Part shown: one piece after another, positions 12,801 to 21,190 of the stretch | How the letters are laid out: the number at the start of each line of letters is the position of its first letter | How positions within the stretch are numbered: the stretch's first letter is position 1 | Source of the DNA: Actinernus sp. WN-2022 | Taxonomy: Eukaryota > Cnidaria > Anthozoa > Actiniaria > Actinernidae | Direction: 5' to 3' | Length of the DNA stretch: 64,000 nucleotides | NCBI GenBank assembly: GCA_030867875.1 | Contig: JAOWCC010000577.1 | Span: 4,046,660 to 4,110,659, forward strand | Program-made: the position numbers and the translations under genes | Notes under the pieces: model-generated | Told to the model about the DNA's origin: nothing | The model's database searches: none | Seen by the model: the letters and a program-made list of their open reading frames with translations, nothing else

Positions 12801-13430
12801 ACGGATGTTGTTATTGTTATCACCACTGATGACGTCACGAATGTTGTTATTGTTATCACCACTGATGACGCCACGGATGTTGTTATTGTTATCACCACTG
12901 ATGACGTCACGGATGTTGTTATTGTTATCACCACTGATGACGTCACGGTCTGAATATTTGTAGCGCATTAAGCTATACACTGTACATTTCAACCATAGAT
13001 AAACCATTAATTGTTTAATAGAATTTAAAATGCTGACTATATAAGGCACTTCAAGTTAAATCATCGTTATCACGGAGTTTAAAGGTATTTGTCTATTTTC
13101 GCGTTTCATTAATCCATTACTAAAGCGAGAATTTCACTCACAATTATCAAAATTATCTGCTATTTGCAGGATATGTCACCAGACACTATCGTTACTGTGG
13201 AAAAGAAAACCAATAACGACAAGACGCGATTTCCATGCCAGGTGACGACATGCCTATCGGTAAAATCTAACGACAAGAAGGGATCTCCAAGAAAGGACTT
13301 GCCGTATTTGGATGTGCACTGGATTGATCGCACTGCACGCGTCCTCTTCCCAGTTGTGTACTTCATCTTCGTGATCGGCTATTGGATTTATTTCGTAAAC
13401 CACCCCAAGACTGACTTTGAGCTGTTTTAA
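116..13430 (+). CDS. Gene A: partial Cys-loop ligand-gated ion channel subunit (GABA-A/glycine-receptor-like)
   Basis: Locus-level entry joining five supported exons: 116-246, 4374-4511, 4982-5135, 10757-10994 and 13170-13430. The last four splice in consistent phases and encode about 263 residues: end of the ligand-binding domain, TM1, TM2, TM3, the cytoplasmic loop and TM4 with a stop. The motif PARV before TM2 and the segment MPKVSY after it mark the anion-channel branch of the family. The product would be a plasma-membrane subunit of a pentameric receptor. Exons for the N-terminal helix, loops D/A/E and the Cys-loop were not found between 247 and 4373. Exon 1 ends with two spare bases while the exon at 4374 needs one, so direct joining breaks the frame. 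It is a paralogue of gene B downstream; partial duplicate, assembly loss or missed exons are all possible. Confidence 0.7.
247..3923. other. Intron-like stretch of gene A without recognised exons
   Basis: Read in all frames for receptor motifs (WxPD loop A, the C-13-C Cys-loop, YDxxxRP helix); none was found. The small open frames are not supported by family motifs or splice signals. The only possible coding signal is a minus-strand frame at 3516-3707. Confidence 0.5.
3516..3707 (-). CDS. Possible minus-strand first exon, unrecognised
   Basis: The ATG at 3707 lies in a favourable context (GAAATGG) and opens about 60 codons starting MASGEVGIYWAFYGYVFVAS. After the codons for GSDR the sequence reads CGG|GTAAGA, a strong donor near 3528. 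I recognise no domain. It lies inside a gene A intron on the opposite strand and could be a repeat fragment or chance; confidence is low. Confidence 0.18.
   Translation of the reverse strand: MASGEVGIYWAFYGYVFVASGHHVYVLSMFLGGDGDLTGAQFISYSFHAAVTYVRGSDRRVRF
3924..4294. mobile_element. MITE with ~85-bp terminal inverted repeats
   Basis: The left end GCAGACGTATTTTTTCACT and the right end (AAAAAATACGTCTGC) are inverse complements. The match continues inward through AAGTAACGTCTGCTTACC and TTAGTTTCCAATATG for about 85 bases on each side. The core has no ORF. It lies in the last intron before the exon at 4374. The target duplication is not clear, so the superfamily is unassigned. Confidence 0.7.
4374..4511 (+). 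CDS. Gene A exon: loop B to loop C of the ligand-binding domain
   Basis: The acceptor TTTGTAG ends at 4373 and the donor GGTAATC starts at 4512. The translation runs from AHTRDDVDYVW to KKQENSK and aligns residue by residue with gene B exon 6 (AYTAAEVNYTW, GIEIVSQEMAQF). It covers the strands after the Cys-loop up to the loop C region in GABA/glycine receptors. It begins with the last two bases of a codon and ends with one base, so it joins in frame to the TM1 exon at 4982. A 370-bp MITE lies only about 80 bp upstream of the acceptor. Confidence 0.88.
4625..4912. repeat. GATCG-rich quasi-palindromic block in gene A intron
   Basis: About 290 bases filled with variants of GATCG, CGATCG, TAGCGATC and AATCGTTAC in both orientations, including a full GCGATCGC. 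It fills most of the 470-bp intron between the loop C exon and the TM1 exon. It looks like degenerate short inverted repeats rather than a regular tandem array. Confidence 0.5.
4982..5135 (+). CDS. Gene A exon: TM1 and start of TM2
   Basis: The acceptor TCTTTAG ends at 4981 and the donor GTAAGG starts at 5136. The translation starts GSFASLRAEFTFKRR, then TM1 (ITATYMPAIVLVILSWCTFW), then the short loop with PARVTL. In the family the PAR tripeptide at -2' to 0' is typical of anion-selective channels. The exon stops inside TM2, splitting the Ser codon at position 4' (AG|T). Gene B has no intron here, so TM2 is interrupted only in this paralogue. Confidence 0.92.
5412..5487. repeat. Imperfect palindrome
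   Basis: AGCAGTGTTTTATCAGGT on the left pairs with the inverse complement on the right (CCTGATAAAACACGTGCTGC). The centre is the palindromic AAACTCGAGGGCGCAGCCCG segment. No coding content. Confidence 0.6.
5827..5973. repeat. Long palindrome, foldback-type repeat
   Basis: The left arm starts GTCTTTATACAACTTTTCA and is mirrored by TGAAAAGTTGTATAAAGAC at the right end. Arms of about 65 bases surround a centre at AATAAAGGCAAAGGGCC. Shorter copies of the same words lie at 5720-5826, so this may be part of a larger repeat. Confidence 0.6.
6641..6752. mobile_element. Palindromic element in a (TA)n tract
   Basis: 35-base perfect inverted arms begin TGGTGAAGAAAAAAGACAAA and end TTTGTCTTTTTTCTTCACCA, flanked by (TA)n on the left and ATATAC on the right, consistent with TA-target insertion. 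The centre carries a hammerhead-ribozyme-like sequence on the minus strand (separate entry). Confidence 0.7.
6665..6728 (-). ncRNA. Hammerhead ribozyme-like motif (type I)
   Basis: On the minus strand the core CUGACGA (6712-6706) is followed by GUGG-GCAA-CCAC, a perfect four-pair stem II, then GAAA (6693-6690), then ACAGGCUUGU as a short stem III, and the triplet GUA where a NUH cleavage site is expected. Stem I is formed by CUACAAGUUCA upstream and UGAACUUGUAG downstream and continues into the arms of the surrounding palindrome. All core bases of the hammerhead consensus are present. The pair next to the cleavage site is A/C, which may weaken activity. Self-cleavage is inferred, not shown. 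Confidence 0.6.
7096..7482 (-). mobile_element. tRNA-derived SINE, minus strand
   Basis: The inverse complement from about 7480 reads CTGGTTAGCTCAGTTGGTAG (A box) and GGGGGTTCGAACCC (B box) of a tRNA-like head. A unique body follows (ATGGCGCTTTACATTTTAC near 7150 on the + strand), with a (TTA)n tail at 7098-7110. It is inserted next to the LINE fragment inside the split MITE. It has no intact tRNA fold, so it is not scored as a tRNA gene. Confidence 0.65.
7771..7901. mobile_element. Foldback MITE, family shared with 50331-50472
   Basis: GTCCTCTTATTTACCACG on the left is mirrored by TGGTAAATAAGAGGAC on the right, with TTTACGTCATCGCATG and CATGCGATGACATAAAA as further arms. The same words (ACTCTTATTTACCACG) recur as a longer hairpin at 50331-50472, so this is a dispersed family. 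Confidence 0.6.
8046..10350. repeat. Unclassified interspersed repeat block with internal ~135-bp tandem repeats
   Basis: No conserved domain on either strand. Between about 9340 and 9880 a unit of about 135 bp is repeated roughly four times (anchor TTTATACCGCACTACAC; starts near 9441, 9581, 9716, 9851). The right end, read on the minus strand, looks like a promoter and a short ORF start (separate entry). It could be the remnant of a large non-autonomous retroelement; the class cannot be told from sequence alone. Confidence 0.4.
10280..10316 (-). promoter_or_regulatory. TATA-box promoter candidate of the repeat block
   Basis: Minus strand TATAAATA at 10316-10309, in a GC-richer context than its surroundings. 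A start would be expected around 10280, about 55 bases before the ATG at 10225. That ATG opens MEGQAPQAARVPAAQQNVPG and 31 codons in all, Pro/Ala/Gln-rich, ending at TGA (10130-10132). The arrangement resembles the 5' end of a retroelement transcript. Confidence 0.3.
10757..10994 (+). CDS. Gene A exon: rest of TM2, TM3 and start of cytoplasmic loop
   Basis: The acceptor ATCCTTAG ends at 10756 and the donor GTAAAG starts at 10995. The reading frame completes the split Ser and continues ITTILTTILLTGGVNASMPK, then VSYSKAIDYF and a hydrophobic TM3 ending EYILVLN, and a charged start of the TM3-TM4 loop. TM2 keeps Thr at 6' and Leu at 9'. Unlike gene B, no intron separates MPK from VSY. The exon ends on a codon boundary. 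A small MITE begins about 30 bp after the donor. Confidence 0.92.
11027..11208. mobile_element. Small MITE with inverted ends
   Basis: GACTACAGACGCATTTACTC at the left is mirrored by AATGCGTCTGTAGTC at the right. The interior (AATACCAGCG, CACAACCC, GTATTGT) matches the element at 47329-47526. It lies just after the donor of the gene A TM2-TM3 exon. Confidence 0.55.
11209..12016. mobile_element. ~0.8-kb inverted-repeat element in gene A intron
   Basis: The left end AAGGGACAGTCCAATAATTG, followed by TCAGGAGGGGGG, is mirrored by CCCTCCTGATAATTATTG and CACAGTCCCTT at the right. No ORF of note inside. Target duplication unclear. Confidence 0.5.
12394..12948. repeat. 36-bp minisatellite carrying CRE sites
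   Basis: About 15.4 copies of a 36-bp unit (GATGACGTCACGGATGTTGT then TATTGTTATCACCACT). Since 36 is a multiple of three, long open frames occur on both strands, but they are repeat artefacts. Twelve units hold a perfect TGACGTCA palindrome; one has GACGTGAC and two have GACGCCAC. Units 6-10 and 11-15 show the same order of variants, so a five-unit block was duplicated. One unit has a three-base insertion. It sits in the last intron of gene A, about 220 bp before the terminal exon. Confidence 0.93.
13170..13430 (+). CDS. Gene A terminal exon: cytoplasmic loop and TM4
   Basis: The acceptor TATTTGCAG ends at 13169; the frame runs 86 residues to a TAA at 13428-13430. It encodes a Lys/Ser/Asp-rich cytoplasmic segment, then DVHWIDRTARVLFPVVYF and a TM4 helix of about 22 residues, ending KTDFELF. 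The W-I-D-R-x-A/S-R-x-x-F-P pattern before TM4 is typical of GABA-A/glycine receptor subunits. The cytoplasmic loop is short compared with vertebrate subunits. No convincing AATAAA is seen in the next few hundred bases. Confidence 0.92.
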   Translation, partial: DMSPDTIVTVEKKTNNDKTRFPCQVTTCLSVKSNDKKGSPRKDLPYLDVHWIDRTARVLFPVVYFIFVIGYWIYFVNHPKTDFELF

Positions 13431-16400
13431 TGGTTAACGATGAAAGACAAAGAACTGCAGTAAGAACGTAATTTATCATGAAATGTACGTGGCTTACGAT
13501 CATTACAACCCTAAATTATGTTGGTGAATAAGTGTTTACTAAGAACCGATCATTGATGAAAGCCATTAACAATACGTGTGTATTGGAATTTCTAAAGCAA
13601 CCCCAGCAGTTTGAAGACAAACAGCTACATAATATGTATATATTTAAACCTTTTGCAGCCTGCTCCCAGTAAGCTTAAAATACCTTATATATATGTATTA
13701 GTCCGAAGCGTGGTATTACGCTCATAGAATATCAAATATGATTGATGCTAACAATACGAATATTACATGGCGCATGTCTATAATAATGTTAAAAGCCCTA
13801 CAAACAATGCACGTTCACAACTAAATACCGGTTTATGAGATCACCACAGATAAATTGAGGTATTTTGAAGTGAGGTTTACCTGAACACAAATCATGGGCA
13901 AGAATCGAGGACATCACGGCTGCCGAGCATGCGTAGTTTGTGATTTCTTGCACTTTAAAAATGGCGTCGGTTATAAGAGATTGACTTGGAAATAAGATAA
14001 AAGCGATATTTCCATACCTCGGTTAATACTTGTCCAATGTTTCCACGTCTCAAAACTTTTAACTCCATAATAGTTAGCACTGCTATGCAACGTGAGTGAC
14101 TTAAAGCAGTAAAACTAATGCAGAATTGCTCCAAAGTTCAGCATCTTAAGCTTCCATAACTGCCTCTTAATTAGCAAAAATGTCGCTATATAGCCATGTT
14201 GACTTGTTCGAAGCACTGGTTCACTCTCTGAAAAGCCATCTCTCAACGTCCTATTTCGAAGTACGATAAATGCTCAACATTTCCATGTAGTTTTAGCCCA
14301 ATAAAACATGGCAGTCGTTCGGCAGAAATGCTCCAGATATTACAATAAATAGCAAAGGAAACCGACTTCCAGTACAGTGAGTTTTGGAGTTTGAGTTGTC
14401 CAAATTGTGCTTCCACTCGTGGTGTTTTCTTCCCCGAATTTCTAAGTTGTTCGTCGGCCATCTTGCTTTTCTTTAAACGAGAGAGACTGGGTTTTCAAAC
14501 AATATCAGTAGTTCATGAGATAATCAAAGCTGGGATGCCTGTGCCCGGGTACTTATTTCCCTCTGTATAAAGTGAGTAACGGTTTTTTTACTCCAGTAAT
14601 TAATGTATTGGAATGTCTTCTAAAACCAGAAAATCCTTATGGAAAAATAGCTTAAACTTTTGCGTTTGTTTCACTTTTATTTTGAACTTTTTTTTTTAGC
14701 ACAGGTATCCCATAAATACAGTATTTGGCTACCTGTGTTCTTTTTGCACATTACCGGGGGAAATGCAGCTATTCCTGATAGAAACTGAAACTTCATCTCG
14801 TAAAGTAAAGATTTACACTTCATATTGTAAATTTAAGTTATGGAGGTATGTTTCAATGAAGATATATGCGCCCGCTAGCCGTACCGCTGAACTGTCCTCG
14901 ATTTCTGGCCATGGTGGCATGTATCCGCATGGGTGCATTGAAGTTGTTAAGAATAGGAACGTTAAGTAATAGAGTTGGGTCTCCATTTTTAAGCTGCTTT
15001 AGATATAAAATAAATTCCAAATTTGAAATGAATATATCCGCAAATCAGAAACGAAACTAGACATTGAGGTATGAACATTTCCGAAGTTTAGTTTAGTTTA
15101 ATCGCAAAATTACCATGAATTTATCAGGATCAAATATGGGGCTGTATCATTAACAAAGTAATCATGATCTCTTATGAGATTTTTTAGACCTATCATGTAT
15201 GATAACAGCAATGATGTTATTACTGTTATAATGTAATTTCCTTGGCCGCTGGCATGGTTCCTAACTTTGAGCACTTGCCTAGTTCTCAAATGTACCACGC
15301 ACAAATTTCATATGAGCTGTTTTACTGTGACGTATAATACATAGGAAACCCATGGGAGGGTTACTAGAAACTGAATAAGAGGATGTCGCAAATGATTTTT
15401 GAAGGTTTGAAATTCAAGCTTCAGGTCGAAGTAAAGATACCAGAATTTTGAACTGAGGTTATGTTACTATAATAATCTTACACAGACCTTACATGTACTG
15501 AAACAAAACGCACTCTGGGTGTAATATGCTATAATAATCTTACACAGACCTTACATGTACTGAAACAAAACGCACTCTGGATGTAATATGCTCTTAATAA
15601 TAGCACTCATCGATAAGATAATTCGAGAGGTCGTGGAAAAGTTAATTCGAGAGAATTATTTGGGTGTGTGTTATTTGGCAAATGGGTATTTTATCGATAT
15701 TTTAATGCTATCTCATTTGACTCTCTTTCGCACCCTACAATTTTTGAAAACAATGTTTTTGCTTGTTTATCCTGGGAGAGTTACTTATATACGGATCTAG
15801 GTTTTTTGCAGTCTGCAATGGTATGTGCCGATAAATCGGTACAGATGAGAAATGAACTTTTCATGTTAACTCGATGTTTTCGCATGAAACAGCTAATGCA
15901 TTAAAGGTTAAGACAATAAAGGCTGAAACTTGACCGCCTCATGGTGCTCTTTGTGCGACATGCCATGCAACTTCTATTTGTGGTTTGGCTGTCGTTACTC
16001 TATCAACCCAGCGGAATGATTATAATTGGCCGTTTTGGCGCCAAAACCAAAATCTACAGTTCGTCTATTCCCGAATCACATTTTATTCAATGAGAATCGA
16101 GTAATATTATGAAGGTGACGGCCAGACGTTGAACTGATCAACGTCTGGGTAGCGAAGATGTGAATTTTACCATAAATGGGTCTTTGACGGGTTTCACTAA
16201 AGTAAGGCATGCCTAGATTGATAATTTCAAAAGATTAGCATGTGCTTCTAGAGCTTGAAATTCATTGAAAATTATAAATAGTTTGATGAAGTTAATCATC
16301 CTGTGTAGGATAATTATAGATAGTCGAGGTAAATTACCGTAATTACTGAATGATACATACATTATCATTTACGCGGTACGACTATTGAAACTTAGACAAC

Positions 16401-17300
16401 GAGAACTAAACGAAAATAAAGCATTCCAAAGTATAACTTCTGGCGTATCCATGCGATTTTCTTTATTCGAAAGTCTTTGACTTCAGAGGCTAGTCGACCA
16501 AATACGCATTTTATCGGATCGAAGCTCGAGCAAGTCGAAATGCAGTTGACGTGTGCTCGACAATGATTGGCTCAAGTAACTGTAAGTTGGAATGCGTTGT
16601 TTTCATTCTGCAATGTGATTGGTTCTCGTTGTCTGGTTACAGTACTCGCACTGTAAAATGCACCCTAGTCCCTTGGTACTACCAAATCAATCAACTTATG
16701 AATTTAAATTGCGCATTTATACAAACTAATTTATGTTTTTCCTTTACGTATTTCGGTAGGACTTTCTTCGCATGAGAGCCACAACGCAAAAAATCTACAG
16801 TTTGGCTGTTTCCCAAAAGAAAATAACATACTAATTACTAATCTAACAATTCCTAACACAGAGTTTCACTAAGTATTCATGTGCATGAGTTTTAACAAGT
16901 TAAAGTACTTCCAAAATCTAACATTCTAAACATTAATATAGTATTTAAGAAAAATGAATACCAAGTTACCTTCAGAATAATGATTTGCTTTACCAACAGA
17001 CCTGCTGGTAATACGTAGGGTATACGATTTGCCTTATTAGTAAATAATTCAATATATGCTAAAGGTAAGCATTAATCTCTCCTGTGGTAGAACCCTTACA
17101 AAAAGTGCTAAATGCAATGTTTGTATTTAAGTGTGGGATTACTTTAGTCAGTGTTCGTTATATTATCTGCCTTCAGGCAATGGTGGTAATTTTACTATTT
17201 TATTCTCAGGCTATTAATTCTATGGATCTTCAAAGTATATAATATTAAAGGCGAGAACAAAACAACACTGAAATATAACTGATCTGTCAGACTACTACTT
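13431..17300. other. Intergenic, no gene recognised
   Basis: Low GC, short spurious frames only. It holds a 62-bp direct duplication (15467-15590). A minus-strand frame at 14461-14243 starts in the context CAAGATGGCCGAC, but its translation matches nothing I know and no donor is obvious. Confidence 0.5.
15467..15590. repeat. 62-bp tandem duplication
   Basis: Two adjacent copies of a 62-bp unit beginning CTATAATAATCTTACACAGA; they differ at one base (CTCTGGGTG against CTCTGGATG). The near identity implies a recent event. Confidence 0.9.
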
Positions 17301-17304
17301 GCTT

Positions 17305-17416
17305 TAGTTATATAAACAATAACCTACTTATGACATTTGTTCGCTCTTGGAGACGGTTTTCGCTTCTCACAACAGATAATCTCCCCTACGCCACAAGTAG
17401 GTTATTGTTTATATAT
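17305..17416. repeat. Inverted repeat upstream of the 27-bp array
   Basis: TATATAAACAATAACCTACT near 17311 is mirrored by AGTAGGTTATTGTTTATATA near 17396, about 65 bases apart. It lies just before the 27-bp minisatellite and may be the remaining end of an inverted-repeat element. Confidence 0.55.
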
Positions 17417-17470
17417 GTCAACGCCAACAAGTTCTTTCAAATATTTTCTATACGGGAGCCCATGCGCACG

Positions 17471-17955
17471 CTACGATCACAAGGGGTGTATTCACTGGTA
17501 CGCTCACAGGGGGTGTATTCACTGGTACGCTCACAGGGGGTGTATTCACTGGTACGCTCACGGGGTATATTCACTGGTACGCTCACAGGGGGTGTATTCA
17601 CTGGTACGCTCACAGGAGGTGTATTCACTGGTACGCTCACAGGGGATGTATTCGCTGGTACGCTCACAGGGGGTGTATTTGCTGGTACGCTCACAGGGGG
17701 TGTATTCGCTGGTACGCTCACAGGGGGTGTATTCGCTGGTACGCTCACAGGGGGTGTATTCGCTGGTACGCTCACAGGAGGTGTATTAGATGGTACGCTC
17801 ACAGGGGATGTATTCACTGGTACGCTCACAGGGGGTGTATTCACTGGTACGCTCACAGGAGGTGTATTCACTGGTACGCTCACAGGGGATGTATTCGCTG
17901 GTACGCTCACAGGGGGTGTATTTGCTGGTACGCTCACAGGGGGTGTATTCGCTGA
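17471..17955. repeat. 27-bp minisatellite
   Basis: About 17-18 copies of a 27-bp unit (GGTACGCTCACAGGGGGTGT then ATTCACT). Variants (GGGGAT/GGGGGT/GGAGGT, ATTCACT/ATTCGCT) recur in a set order: the run ACT, ACT, GAT-GCT, GCT appears twice, pointing to block duplication. The translated nine-residue repeats in several frames are artefacts. Confidence 0.9.
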
Positions 17956-19529
17956 TATCTGTTGTCTGGCGGAAAGCAGTTGTCACATCACGTGACACAC
18001 TCCACCCGTAATCACACGGGAAAGAAAATATTTGATGGGTTATAAGTAACAGTATTAGCTATCTTTGTAAGATGTTTGCTGAATATGGCTATAACTCAAG
18101 GCATAACTCAAGTCATCAGTGCTTGAGATTGTCACATCATTTAGTCTGAGTTAAAACCATTATCTGCAAGTATCGTTTTCTGAAATTAATGTATAAGAAA
18201 AGACCGATGAGTTGCAAGAATTAAAATCTCCCCTATGCCACGGCAGACCGGCGCCAAACCACTGAGCTAACCGGGAGACGATATTTGAATTTCGCGCGAT
18301 CAGCTGCGAGGATCATCTTGCCTCGCTTTCATGTTTTCGACTCCATGATCACACGGTGAACTAAGGGGGGTGCAGGGGTGCATAACTTCTATGCCTTTTG
18401 TCCTATGTACGCTCTCTGATAATCGCCATCTATTTTCCGGCTTAAACAGGTGTATACGTCGTATTATTTCTTGACAAAAGTGAAACAAATTAATCAGTAA
18501 ATGGAGTATAATAAATATTACAGTATCTATATTGAAGCGATTTGCTTTGTTTCAGAGAAACTCGAAGGTTCGATTATAACTGAATCTTTTTAAAAAATCG
18601 ATTCCTTTGAAATCCACTACCAGCTCATGGTTCTACATTTCTGCAACCGTCTTGAATATTAAAAATACTTTACTAATACTAGATTATTTCTCCTAACTAC
18701 GATAGAATACAACACATTACAATGCAATACAACAATAGAACGCAACACAATACAATACAATAGGATACAATTTGGTAGCAAATCGTGTCATCCTACATGA
18801 AGGGATGGCCCGCTAATTATATTTTCTAACGAACATTACCTTTAGTAATAAGCCCACGTAATTATTTTAAGAATGGTAATATCGTATTCACGATATATCG
18901 TATTGATATCATATTATGGTCTTAATGGGAAATTAAGTATATGACATAATTAAATTGGATAGCATTTCCAGGATTAAGTCGTTTGATTACTAATCAAGTC
19001 CTGGCTTGTAAATGCCTTTTTCAACCGGTATACAGGCAAGCTCTTTTTGTATTCAATCAACTTAAAACGAGTTCCAATTAAACATTTGTTCCGTAGCGTT
19101 GATACAAGACGGAAAGAGTGTGATTCAATGACAATTTGTAAGGGACGGACCGTTTGAAAATTGATGGGGGGGAGGGGGTACCGCAAATCCCCAAAAACAA
19201 ATCGAGCAGGCCGAATTTGCACAGAAAAAAGAGCGAACGAGCCAAAATCACCCCGGAAAAAAAATCGAGCAAGGGTGAAGCTTTGTTCATTAGCTGAAAC
19301 AGTTTCAGCCAATGTTTAGTCTCCAGAACACAGGAAACTCAGTGTTTTAGAGAGGAGTAAAATCTCAAAAAATTTGGCTCGAGCCTTTGGCCCTCGCAAT
19401 ATTTAAAGACATTCTGCTTTTTTCTTCCATACGCAGGACGGTATATTATCTAAGCTCATAACCAAAGGCACATTCGCATAGGACAGATAATGCATTCATG
19501 TACAAGAGATTAGTTATATATGCCAATGC
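17956..19529. other. Intergenic, no gene recognised
   Basis: It contains a tRNA-like SINE head on the minus strand near 18236-18292 and an AATAC-rich low-complexity tract (18707-18772). A minus-strand 112-codon frame at 19312-18974 has no recognisable domain and lies over a G-rich repeat; I do not call it a gene. Confidence 0.5.
18236..18292 (-). mobile_element. tRNA-like SINE head, truncated
   Basis: The inverse complement reads CTCCCGGTTAGCTCAGTGGT then GGCGCCGGTCTG, matching the head of the SINE at 47674-47913. The body is missing. Confidence 0.5.
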
Positions 19530-19531
19530 AC

Positions 19532-19752
19532 TCTTCTTAATATTTATGCGCATATTTAATTTCCTACTCGAAAACGAGGCTATCCCCGCATCGAGGATGC
19601 AACGTGCATCCTAGTTCGAAAGGACAATGTTGTCTCCAACGCATAGAGGAACACAGCAATGCGACGCCATTTTGCTTTTCAGCTAAGCAACGATGCGGGG
19701 ATAGCCTCGTTTTCGAGTAGCTAATTATATGCGCATAAATATTAAGAAGAGT
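19532..19752. mobile_element. MITE with ~60-bp terminal inverted repeats
   Basis: The left end CTTCTTAATATTTATGCGCA, then CTACTCGAAAACGAGGC, is mirrored by GCCTCGTTTTCGAGTAGC and TGCGCATAAATATTAAGAAG on the right. About 90 bases of core with no ORF. Target duplication not evident. Confidence 0.75.
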
Positions 19753-20271
19753 CCATGTTGAACACTTTTTCATTTATATTTTTTTATTTGAGATAAAATA
19801 TGATGCACTACAATACAATATGATGCACGAATTAACAGTACAATTTTAAGTATCCATCTGGGAAGGAGTGTGAGGTAGATATTTGAAGAAGAATACATGT
19901 ATATCAGGCATGTTTTCACAAATGGAGCCTTAGAACCTGAGACCCCCTTTTGTGAAAACATGCCTGCTCTTGTGTGCCTTTAGCTTTAAAAGCCAGTAAA
20001 TCGTGTTTTTGCCGTTTTCTTGAAAGGGCAAATGACAGATTAAGACTTTTCTGGTCTTTCTATCCCATAATTGATCTCTAGGTATTTTATGTGGGAGTGA
20101 GGGGTGGGGAGGACTAGTTTTAAAAAATTCGCGAAAAACCAACTTTGCGTGGCGTATGGCGCAACGATTTGCCTTGTGGAAGACGTACATTTCCCACTAG
20201 GTTTTCATTTTTTTATGAAAACGTTGATAAGTGAGTTACCGGCTTTTAAAGCCAACAGGTGGTACCAAGAG

Positions 20272-20806
20272 CCCATAACCAAGAGCGAGAATCTCCCATA
20301 CTACCTCTATGCTACGACATTTTCACAAGTTAGGTTATTTTTAGAACGGTTTCCCGCTATTATTGGGTTGCAATCATTCCTAAGGGAATAAAATCACTAA
20401 AGCGTAGCAGACGTGTTGTTGGTATAACAAAAGAAGCTAATGAGGCATATTTTGTTCCGCCACGGGTGTAACCCACTAATAGGAGATATTGTAGTTGAGT
20501 CTACGAATAGCAGTTTCAGCGGTATTGACCCGAACGCCTCACTTCAATGTAATGAAGCGCCATTGAAACCATCATTCTTACACGACACCAACACCCTCCT
20601 AAACAAGCACGAGTAATTTAGATACACAGTTTGAATAGCGCTTCATTACATTGAAGTGAGGCATTTGGGTCAATACCGCTGAAACTGCTATTCGTAGACT
20701 CAACTACAATATCTCCTATTGGCGGCAAAAATAATCTAAAAATAGCCCAACTTGTGAAAACGCCATAGCATCGATATGGACGCTCTTGGTTATGGGCTCT
20801 TGCAGG
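20272..20806. mobile_element. hAT-like element nested in the hairpin element
   Basis: Ends CAAGAGCCCATAACCAAGAG and CTCTTGGTTATGGGCTCTTG are near-perfect inverted repeats. They belong to the same group as CAGGAGCCCATTACCAG ends elsewhere in the window (29472, 42267). The target duplication is imperfect. A third element with 85-bp inverted repeats (20479-20725) lies within it, giving three levels of nesting. Confidence 0.6.
20479..20725. mobile_element. Innermost MITE of the nest
   Basis: AATAGGAGATATTGTAGTTG through CACTTCAATGTAATGAAGCG on the left is mirrored by the same words in reverse on the right (CAACTACAATATCTCCTATT). Arms of about 85 bases, core of about 75 bases. Confidence 0.8.
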
Positions 20807-21190
20807 TACACATTAATTTACTTAAATTTCAAAGTAGCGCCATTTCTCGAGTTTTTAATGGATTTCGATGCACTACACGACAATACAACGTTCTTTTCCT
20901 GTAGATTAAGTTTAGTGGATGGAATTTTGCCGAATTTTGAGTAGAAATACCAGAAAATGGCCTTTTTCTAACCTAACCCTAACCTCTAGCTCTCAAATAA
21001 AGAAATTATGGGATAATCTCACAGAAGTAAATTATGGGATAGAAAAGCCAGAAAAGTCTTAAACTGTCATTTGCCCTTTCAAGAAAAAGACAAAAAAAAT
21101 GAGTTACTGGGGCACACAAGATCAGGCATGTTTTAACAAAAGAGAGTCTTGGGTTCTGAGGCTCCTTTTGTGAAAACATGCCTGATACAT

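Larger units (their letters stand above)
19905..21190. mobile_element. Hairpin-ended element (outer shell of a nest)
   Basis: Each end carries its own hairpin: AGGCATGTTTTCACAAA with CTTTTTGTGAAAACATGCCT at 19912-19966, and CAGGCATGTTTTAACAAAAG with CCTTTTGTGAAAACATGCCT at 21124-21183. Inner words such as TTATGGGATAGAAA and TTTGCCCTTTCAAGAAA appear in mirror image near both ends. A second member with the same design is at 49483-49947. A hAT-like element (20272-20806) is inserted inside it. Confidence 0.6.

Noticed and set aside
12317..13049. Long frames on both strands (DDVTDVVIVITT-type repeats)
   Set aside because: 36-bp minisatellite open in several frames on both strands; intronic.
17330..18011. 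Repetitive proteins of 9-residue units
   Set aside because: 27-bp minisatellite read in different frames.
18974..19312. 112-codon minus-strand ORF
   Set aside because: Overlaps a G-rich repeat region and lacks any family signature.
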